Assembly: GCA_037447655.1 (NCBI GenBank)
Contig: JBBHKE010002372.1
Coordinates: 1 to 64,000 of the forward strand
Reading direction: 5' to 3'
DNA length: 64,000 nt
Source of the DNA: Zygnema cylindricum
Taxonomy: Eukaryota > Streptophyta > Zygnematophyceae > Zygnematales > Zygnemataceae
The position numbers and the translations under genes are program-made. This document shows positions 57,327 to 64,000 of this stretch, piece after piece (the stretch's first letter is position 1; each line of letters opens with the position of its first letter). The notes beneath the pieces are model-generated. The model had not been told where the DNA came from, did no database searches, and saw only the letters and a list, made by a program, of their open reading frames with translations.

Positions 57327-58579
57327 TCAAGTCTCTACACGAGAGCGATCAGTGCCAACAGTTGGTGAAATATCCGGAATAGGAGCTCCGGCAACAGTTG
57401 GTGAAATATCTGGAATAGGAGCTCCGGTAGGATGACAAGTGGCCTGCCCTCCTTTTGTATCCCTGGTACGATCCTCATCAGTTTTTGGTGGCTTGGCTCC
57501 AACCACAGTCCTTGCCTTCTCCATGGTCTGCAAGAGTTTTACAAAAAACAACATTAAGTCAACAAAGCTCAAAAGAACGACCTTGTGTGCCTTGTGTTTG
57601 GAAGAAACAAATTTATTTGCTTTATTTTCTATCAATACTTGGAGATTTGAACCGTTGATTCTTTCAATTATTTTGGTATTGATACCCAAAGAAAGTATGG
57701 ATACATGTGAATTATCAAATGATTACAACTTTTAAACTTCATTCTTTTGAAGAGAACTACAGTGTTAATTGTTATTAGTGTTAAAGTTTTTTTCGCCACT
57801 TAAAATATCTTTTCTCTGTACACACTTGTCGGATCGCCAATAGGAAGATGAGAGTCTTGGCTTTGAATAGCAACCATCCGATTGGCAATCCGACAAGTGT
57901 GTATGGAGAAAAGATGTTCTAAGTGGCGAAAAAAACTTTAACATTAATAGCGTTTAGCGTGTAGCAGTGTCCCAGAAAGTTGAAAAGACAGAGCATAGTA
58001 TTGAGAGGGAGAGGGACAGGGAGAGAATAGCCGCAAAGAAAAAAAACTTGCAAAAGACATGTAAATATGCAGGTCTAATTTTAAGTGAACAAAACTAAAA
58101 GTTGGGGTAGGTAACCTTTTGGTCTTTTGGACCCTTCTTCTCCTCTTTTATTTTCCGATTTTTCTTTTTGTTGCGCTGTTCCCTGCAAAGCAAAGTAAGG
58201 AAAGGTCAAAACAAAGTAATAGATTTTTACAGATAACCTCGGATTAAAAACAAACTAGACCAGGATAAGCCGCCACCTATGCCAAAAAAAATGCCAAAAA
58301 ATGCCAAAAAATGCCAAAAACTAAAAAATTGCAAAAAAATGCCAAAATAATTCCAAAAAAATGCCAAAAAATGCCAAAACTTGCCAAAAATTGCAAAACA
58401 ATGCCAAAAAAATGCCCAAAAATGGGAAAACCTCTCCTACAACAGAGTACGCCATATTTGCATTCAATTGTAAAAAATAAAATAGGATCGGTCGGAAAAA
58501 ACTCGGCTTACCAACCAAAATCCGAAATCCGTTGCAATTCTCCCGAAGCTGCCATCGCCTGAATTCTGACTTTTATTTC
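57327..58579 (-). CDS. Small three-coding-exon gene, function unknown (about 103 aa)
   Basis: Coding exon 1, 58512-58555: MAASGELQRISDFG plus TG, donor GTAAGC. Exon 2, 58116-58182: completes Trp, then EQRNKKKNRKIKEEKKGPKD..., donor GTTACC. Exon 3, 57327-57527: TMEKARTVVGAKPPKTDEDR ... to SRVET and stop TGA. Phases fit at both joins with no internal stop. An AG at 58580-58581 before a short leader suggests a 5' UTR intron. Exon 3 contains a 36-bp tandem duplication coding GAPIPDISPTVA twice. Exon 2 is strongly basic. The intron between exons 2 and 3 carries a MITE (57760-57961); the first intron carries an ATGCCAAAAA repeat. The protein is not recognised; a small basic, largely disordered protein. 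Confidence 0.5.
57760..57961. mobile_element. MITE in intron, TA-flanked, strongly symmetrical
   Basis: TA at 57758-57759 and 57962-57963. Inner inverted repeats are excellent: ttcgccacttaaaat / ttctaagtggcgaa, gtacacacttgtcgga / tccgacaagtgtgtat. About 202 bp; it would form a long hairpin. Confidence 0.85.
58278..58420. repeat. ATGCCAAAAA tandem repeat
   Basis: Units atgccaaaaaa / ttgccaaaaa, about 12 copies with drift, inside the first coding intron of the small gene. Confidence 0.85.
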
Positions 58580-58733
58580 CTGCGACACCATATATTAAAT
58601 AAAGTACTTAATTTAATTATAATAACATTATATTCACTTCGTCTTTGTGACGCCGAATTTCGTGCGAAATTTTGGAATTCCGCGAAAAAGGTGTGCATCA
58701 ACGGCCACAATTTATAGTAGATCAGATCGTCGG

Positions 58734-58935
58734 ATTTTGAATCGACGGCTGATTTCTATTCAATAAAATACAATATATAATATGTATTACATATTATATA
58801 ATGTATATATATCATTAATTGACAGATTTTGAATCACCGGCTGATTTCTATACAATGTAATACAATATATAATATACATTATATATTGTATATTAACGGA
58901 TTTTTATGCACCGGTTGATTTCTCTATGGTACCTT
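58734..58935. repeat. Tandem repeat with gattttgaatc..ggctgatttct units
   Basis: The words gattttgaatc/ccggctgatttct recur at about 58734, 58827 and 58899, separated by AT-rich (tataata)n sequence. Confidence 0.7.
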
Positions 58936-60063
58936 TACAATACCTATTCACGTCAAGAAGTTTGTTTAAAAAAAGCGACATCTAGAAGCGCCACATTCCC
59001 TTTTTCCTACCAAAAAAAAAAAAAAAACATCCATTTCTATTATATGTAATAATCCTTATTATTTATTATCCATATGAGCGATAAGCAAGGCAAATCATCG
59101 CATGCTTACATTTTTCATATTCTCCATAAACTTGCTTTCCTTCCGAGGCTCTCTGATACCCTTCCCATGTTCTTCCATTTCTATGTCTTTATGACTTTTT
59201 AGAAATAACAAAAAAGAAAATTTTCCTTTTGCTTCCTTGTTTTACTTATGCCCCTGCAATATTTATTTTACTCTTCGCCACCAATGCTCTTATTTGAAAA
59301 TTTCCTTCGCTTTTTATTCCTCCCTCTCTCACTCTCTTTCTCTCTCTTTTTTTCTCTCTCCCTCTTCTCTCTCCCTCTCTCTCTCGAGTTTTTGCTCCTT
59401 CTCTTTCTCTCCCTCCTCCAATACAAGTTGCAACTTTTATGTTCTTATCTTGTATTGCCAATGCATGGTGCAAACCCAAAAAAATATAAAAATCACAAAT
59501 TCCTAAATTCTTTTAGGACTTTGCTTGCTCAGCGTGTTTCATGCATTAATGCAATTTTTTTTAAAGCCGTACCAGAAAAAGGTACAATCATTTAATGAAA
59601 TGTGTACGGATTGGTGTACTTTTCAAGAAAAGTCTCATGACACGTGTCCCTTTTTACAAAAGAAGATCTTTTTTGAGATCTGCCGAGCTTCATCAAATGC
59701 ATGGCTGTAAGACCGGCGAAAATAACTTTTTTATGTACGGATTTTTTTTTTACAATGCTCAATTTTTTTGTACTTCCAGGCAGCTTGCTGATTTAAAAAA
59801 AAAAAAAAAAGACTATGGGTTTGCATTGGAAATATGTCTTAAAATTTTGTGTCGACCAGGAAATCTTTTTCTTTTAGGGCAGTTGAAGTCTGCAAATAAA
59901 AGCAATTCATTCGAAAAAATTTCAGGCCCATTGTTTGGAGTTAAATTGCAATTTAAATATAAGAAATAAATATACATTAAACATTTACTTTATTTTAGGT
60001 AATGCTTCAGCTTTGCATGAAATGAGTGTCATGCCGTACGACGTCGTTTACTCACTTTAGCAC
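58936..60063. other. Non-coding, with CT tract near 59320-59420
   Basis: No gene is recognised. The pyrimidine tract explains the Ser/Leu-rich open frames at 59237-59595. Poly-A near 59795-59810. Confidence 0.45.
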
Positions 60064-60065
60064 TA

Positions 60066-60282
60066 CACCATGTATCGCTATTAGTGTTAATAATTTTTTC
60101 GCCGCTTAAAACATCTTTTCTCCGTACACACTTGTCAGATTTTCAGTTTGAGACCGCCAATCGTAAGCTGAGTATGTTACCTTTCAATCGCAACCGTCAG
60201 ATCTAGGAACCGACATTCGTGTACGGAGAAAAGATGTTTAAAGAGACTAAAAAAACATTAACACTAAAAGCGATTCACGGTG
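60066..60282. mobile_element. MITE, TA-flanked, 217 bp
   Basis: TA at 60064-60065 and 60283-60284. Ends CACCATGTATCGCTATTAG and (reverse) CACCGTGAATCGCTTTTAG. Inner gtacacacttgtcag pairs with gacattcgtgtac. Confidence 0.88.
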
Positions 60283-61567
60283 TAATTCTTGCTGAACAGT
60301 ACTGATTCATATTTTACTATTCCTTCAACTGGTTCTTTTACTCTGTTTACTATTTATTCTTTCTTTTCAGTACAGTGCTGGTTCCATATTCTGCTAAGTG
60401 TTCTATGGTCCTTTGTACTCTTCTAATTCTTCTCACTGTGCAGTACTGCTCTATAACTTAAAAAAGATAATTTCTACTGGTCCTTTACTCTCTTTCTTAC
60501 TGCTTGGTATTGATTCCATTTTCTTGCTGCATGTTCTTTTGTGTTTGTTCGGTACTATTTTATGTCCCAAGGTGCAGCTATTCTAGAACCTCTGAATACT
60601 ACAGTACATTACAGTACTATCTGTTTACTGCGGGCAGCAAAAAAAAAAAAAAAACAGCAGAAGTTACTAAGAAAAAAACGGAGTCGTCGACTGAGGGTGC
60701 GTCTCCATGTACTTGAAACTTAAAGAATTTACTTTGTTTTTTAGCGCAGATCCGGCGGACCCGGATTTCAGGTGTCCCTATGTGTAACAAAAAAAATGTT
60801 ACACAAGGGTGTGACAATTGTATACGCTGACAATGCCCGTGACGGCTGTCAACGTCTACAATCTATGATGACGCACGTTATTTTTTGTAACTGCTTGTGA
60901 CGTCGCATGACTTTCCATTACATTGTAAACGTAACGTCTTCGAGCCTCTGCGGTTTCATTGTTGAAGGAGATGCGTTTTGCCTTTGTGTCTCCTGACCGG
61001 CCGGTGTGAAATGGCATCAAAATCTTGAGACCCCTGCAAAAAAAAATGACCGTAACGGACGCAAACGAACAAAAAAAACAGAATATATACTTTTCATTGT
61101 CGTATTGAACGCAAACGGACAAAACATAACGAATAGTGTACTTTTCGTCGTCCGTTGAATTCGTTTGAAATTTTTCAAAAAATTATACACGTGCGAATAA
61201 GTGGTCCTATTTGTTTAGCAAAAATACTTATTAAAATTAAAAATACCTATTTGTTTTAAAACACATCGCCCATGTATTTTAAAGAAAAGTTTGAAGATGA
61301 CGTTTTTTGGCGTGGCCGTGGGTCGAAGAACACAAGACGACAACATGCAGTACATTCTAAATTCCACGATGACGCAAAATGTACCTCTCCTTTTTTCTAT
61401 TTTTTTGTACGGTTGAAACTTATGCGGTTCGGCTCTAAGTTTTACAAGAAAATGACATAAAAAACCCTTACTTTGGCACATGGAGACGCACCCTGAGGCA
61501 GCTCAACAGAAGGTGAAGGAAGCATCGTTGTTGCGTAAGGCAAAAGCAAAGGAACATGTATTGTCCG
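60283..61567. other. Non-coding, no gene recognised
   Basis: A run of about 16 A lies at 60640. The word gagggtgcgtctccatgtac (60694-60713) is echoed in reverse near 61475-61495 (acatggagacgcaccctgag), so 60694-61495 could be another inverted-repeat element of about 800 bp. Confidence 0.4.
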
Positions 61568-61569
61568 TA

Positions 61570-61764
61570 CATAGTGTTAATGTTTCTATTTGTCACTTAA
61601 AACAACTTTTCTAAGTACACTTTTGTCGGATTGTGGATCGGACGGTTGCGATTGAAAGACAAGATTTTCACCATCCGGTTGGCGATCTCCGTGTGAAAAT
61701 CGGACAAGTGTGTACAAAGAAAAGTGAGGAAAAATTTAGTAAAAATAATAGGGGATACACGGTG
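61570..61764. mobile_element. MITE, left end shortened
   Basis: Starts catagtgttaatg, lacking the first ~13 bp of the family end; the right end ...gggatacacggtg is complete. Inner repeats acttttgtcggatt / aatcggacaagtgtgta. Confidence 0.75.
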
Positions 61765-61963
61765 TGGTGTTTTAAATCTATTTCCCGTTACCAATAGTTA
61801 ATATGTACCTTTTTTGACTTTGAAAATAATCGATAAACTAGCTCGATGTGTCCGTACGAAAATTCTCCGATGATCTGACGATATATTTTTCCGATATACA
61901 GATAAAGTACAATATTTCGTGATGGTCGACCTCGATTTTAAGAGACTTTTGTAGGGTTTACTA

Positions 61964-62177
61964 CACCGTGAATCGCTATTAGGGTTATTGTCTTTTTCTT
62001 TCAAAACATATTTTCTTAGTACACACATGCTGGATTGTGGATCTAACGGTTGCGATTGGAAGGTAAGATTTCTAGCTTTCGATCGGCAGTCTCCATGTGA
62101 AAATTGCACAGCTGTGTTTGTAGCAAATGTGTTTTAAATGGTGAAAAAATTGTTAGCCCTAATAGTGGTACATGGTG
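61964..62177. mobile_element. MITE, TA-flanked, 214 bp
   Basis: TA at 61962-61963 and 62178-62179. CACCGTGAATCGCTATTAG at the left; CACCATGTACCACTATTAG on the reverse strand at the right. Confidence 0.88.
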
Positions 62178-62325
62178 TACGTTACTAAAACAATCTGCTG
62201 ATCCGCAAAACACTGTATAAGCCTAAAAGGTTTTTGCCTTCCCGAATTCGAGGCACGTGATTTTGTTTTTCCCAAAAATATGGCGCGTCGCACCAATCAC
62301 CACGCGGCTATTGAATCGCCACTGT

Positions 62326-62418
62326 ACTGTACTGTACTCTACTCTACGGTAATGTACTGTACTGTACCGTATTGTATTGTACCGCATTGTACTGTACTGT
62401 ACTTTATACTGTACTTTA
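62326..62418. repeat. (ACTGT)n pentanucleotide repeat
   Basis: tactgtactgtactg runs with substitutions; directly followed by a partial MITE end (CACCGTGAATCGCGATTAG from 62419). Confidence 0.85.
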
Positions 62419-62485
62419 CACCGTGAATCGCGATTAGCGTTAAAAGAATAATTAGTGTTATAAACCAACTAGTGTGGTGTTAAAT
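62419..62485. mobile_element. Partial MITE end
   Basis: TA at 62417-62418, then CACCGTGAATCGCGATTAGCG; the element body is missing. A ctagtgtggtgtta near 62469 may be the other end of a severely deleted copy. Confidence 0.45.
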
Positions 62486-63099
62486 AATTAGCGATTTTTT
62501 TACTCTATTTTTCGTACTTTACTATTTAACAAAGTACCATATTGTACAGACTGACAAGATCCGTACACCACTCTATTGAAGATGACCATAAATTAGAGTT
62601 ATTAAAACTAATTAACCAATACCTTAATTAACATAAAAAATAATAAGGGTTAATACTTGGGTCTTATACAATTCCAGTTTCGACTCTTGTAAACTGTGCT
62701 ACCACGCCGTACGGTCATTTATTTACGCTATTTCTACAGTAATTATTTCAGTTACGTGTCATTCGATTCATTTTTTTTTTCGGCTTCTTAAGTTGCATTC
62801 TCGCCCCTGTTATTAATAAAACTTTTAAATTTCTATCGGCACTAAATCAAATAGGTGTGCACGCACTGCTCACAACAAGTTTACCCTACTCTGTACCAAA
62901 ATGTCGTACTCTTGCCGCCTACGTTTTGATTTGTTTTTTTCACAAACAATTTTTCTTCACTCTTTTCATGTTTTCTTCTTCGTCACATGTTCCGGCATCT
63001 AATGTCTTTCTTTTGAGCCAATCCCTTTCGCCTACGCCTTAAAATATTGAAACCTCACTCGATCATTCATTTTTATATAAGTAAATTAATGCTCGTTAC
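62486..63099. other. Non-coding, no gene recognised
   Basis: AT-rich, with tgtac words; nothing resembles an exon or repeat. Confidence 0.4.
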
Positions 63100-63245
63100 A
63101 CGGGCATGGACCGTGTCCTGTTTTTCATGCGAGTTTATCATACCCGTTATTATGCCCGTTTTCCATGTTTTTTATCATGCCAGTTTTTCATGCCCGTATT
63201 TCATGTTTGTTTTCATTGCCCGTTTATCATGCCCGTTACAAGCAT
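63100..63245. repeat. Minisatellite, TTTTCATGCCCG-type unit
   Basis: The word (t)ttcatgcccg / ttatcatgcccg recurs about ten times with 12-15 bp spacing and drift. Confidence 0.75.
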
Positions 63246-63329
63246 TAGGTATGCATAAAATCATACCCAAAAAAATGTAGTTACACAGACATAATTTGAG
63301 GTTTATTTTCTAAAAAGAATTGCTAATCG

Positions 63330-63640
63330 CATAGACAATTTTTGGTGCGCGCAGGTAGTTGTCAAAAATTGTACAATTGAAGTACAATATAGTACAAGCT
63401 ACGTACCTTTGAGTTCAGATTTGACGGTCAATCCGTCGAACAAGTTTGACTGGCTAAATATTGTAGCGATGGTTAAAAACATGTCGCGCTTGCAAACGTC
63501 GACCGTCATTAAAAAAAAATATTCACACGGCCGACGCAGGTTTACGGTAACAACCCGCGGCAACCACATGTAAATAAAATGGTTGCGCGCAGTTAGTTTC
63601 TCACTTCACGTGAGCTCCACTATGAAAGGACATGTTGGCA
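63330..63640 (-). repeat. Right inverted-repeat arm
   Basis: Reverse complement reads ggagctcacgtgaagtgaga, tgcgcgcaacc, tgtgaat, acggtcgacg, gacggattgaccgtcaaa, aaggtacgtagcttgta, gtacaatttttgacaacta, aligning with the left arm once E9 is removed. Confidence 0.75.
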
Positions 63641-64000
63641 TATAAGTGAGTATTTTTTATTTTTTTTATGTGTGCATTTTACTTTTTCTGTGAATGTGAA
63701 TCAATGTGAGGTACTTTGTCAATACAGGGATGTTGATTCGTACATAGTGTGGCTTCATCCAGTCACGCGTGACGACGCACTTTTTTATCATTTAGTTTCA
63801 TCGATATTTTAAGGCGGGTACGCTTCCTTATCTTGTACGAAGATTATTTCGTTTCTTGCGAGTTAATTTATACATATGACGTCGTCCTCTAATTTGTGTC
63901 CAAGTTCAACGTATCGGTTTCAAACTCCATGGGGTCCATTCCCCCACAGAGTTCGCATATCCAAAGAATCTTATGTAGATAGTGCCGACTCCAAGTTGAT
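63641..64000. other. Right flank with a direct copy of 42085-42165
   Basis: 63846-63925 (atttcgtttcttgcgagttaa ... gtccaagttcaacgta) matches 42085-42165 and 19500-19575 in the same orientation. No gene is seen. Confidence 0.6.

Noticed and set aside
59237-59595. Small membrane-protein genes on plus near a CT tract
   Set aside because: Hydrophobic runs arise from T- and C-rich low complexity; no splice-consistent or conserved features.

Overview
This window is nuclear DNA from a eukaryote. It is AT-rich, with short exons separated by introns with GT..AG ends, plant-type leucine-rich repeats (the SGxIPxxIxxL pattern), and a dense layer of nested, decayed Ty1/copia retrotransposons. No bacterial features (operons, Shine-Dalgarno sites, CRISPR) are present. 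The LRR style suggests a green-lineage organism, perhaps a streptophyte alga or early-diverging land plant. That placement is inference; the species cannot be named from sequence alone.

The dominant structure is a direct duplication of about 16.8 kb. Copy A is 2881-19713 and copy B is 25483-42301, with a 5.8 kb spacer at 19714-25482. Each copy carries, in order: the terminal exon of an LRR/cysteine-rich gene; a 1.2 kb CT-rich tract; an unknown minus-strand multi-exon gene; a MITE; a minus-strand copia relic (E4) interrupted between RT and RNase H by a plus-strand copia element (E1); and three further plus-strand copia fragments (E5, E6, E7). Long blocks of A and B differ almost only by single-base indels, while five blocks inside copia coding sequence differ by many substitutions. 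This mosaic could be partial gene conversion or an assembly artefact.

The spacer holds two head-to-head LRR genes: a minus-strand gene (19870-22198) made of 69-72 nt exons with one LRR each, and a plus-strand gene (24739-26188) that runs into copy B. CT/GA tracts lie between them and in their introns. The left duplication breakpoint lies in one of these intronic CT tracts, so copies A and B attach different upstream LRR exons to the same terminal exon.

From 42258 to 54807 there is a clean nested pair. Minus-strand element E9 (LTRs 42263-42774 plus 49041-49611, and 53748-54802; target duplication ATTCC) was entered in its 3' LTR by minus-strand element E8 (42775-49035; target duplication CAAAT/AAAAT). 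Both families have a primer site matching the anticodon arm of initiator tRNA-Met, as in Drosophila copia. In the E1/E9 family the Gag start codon lies inside the LTR and the reading frame crosses the primer site.

The right end (54.8-64 kb) is mostly non-coding. It contains a small three-exon gene of unknown function (57327-58579), a TA-flanked MITE family of about 215 bp (five copies here and one in each duplication copy), several minisatellites, and an inverted repeat whose arms lie at 42190-42262 plus 54808-55030 and at 63330-63640.
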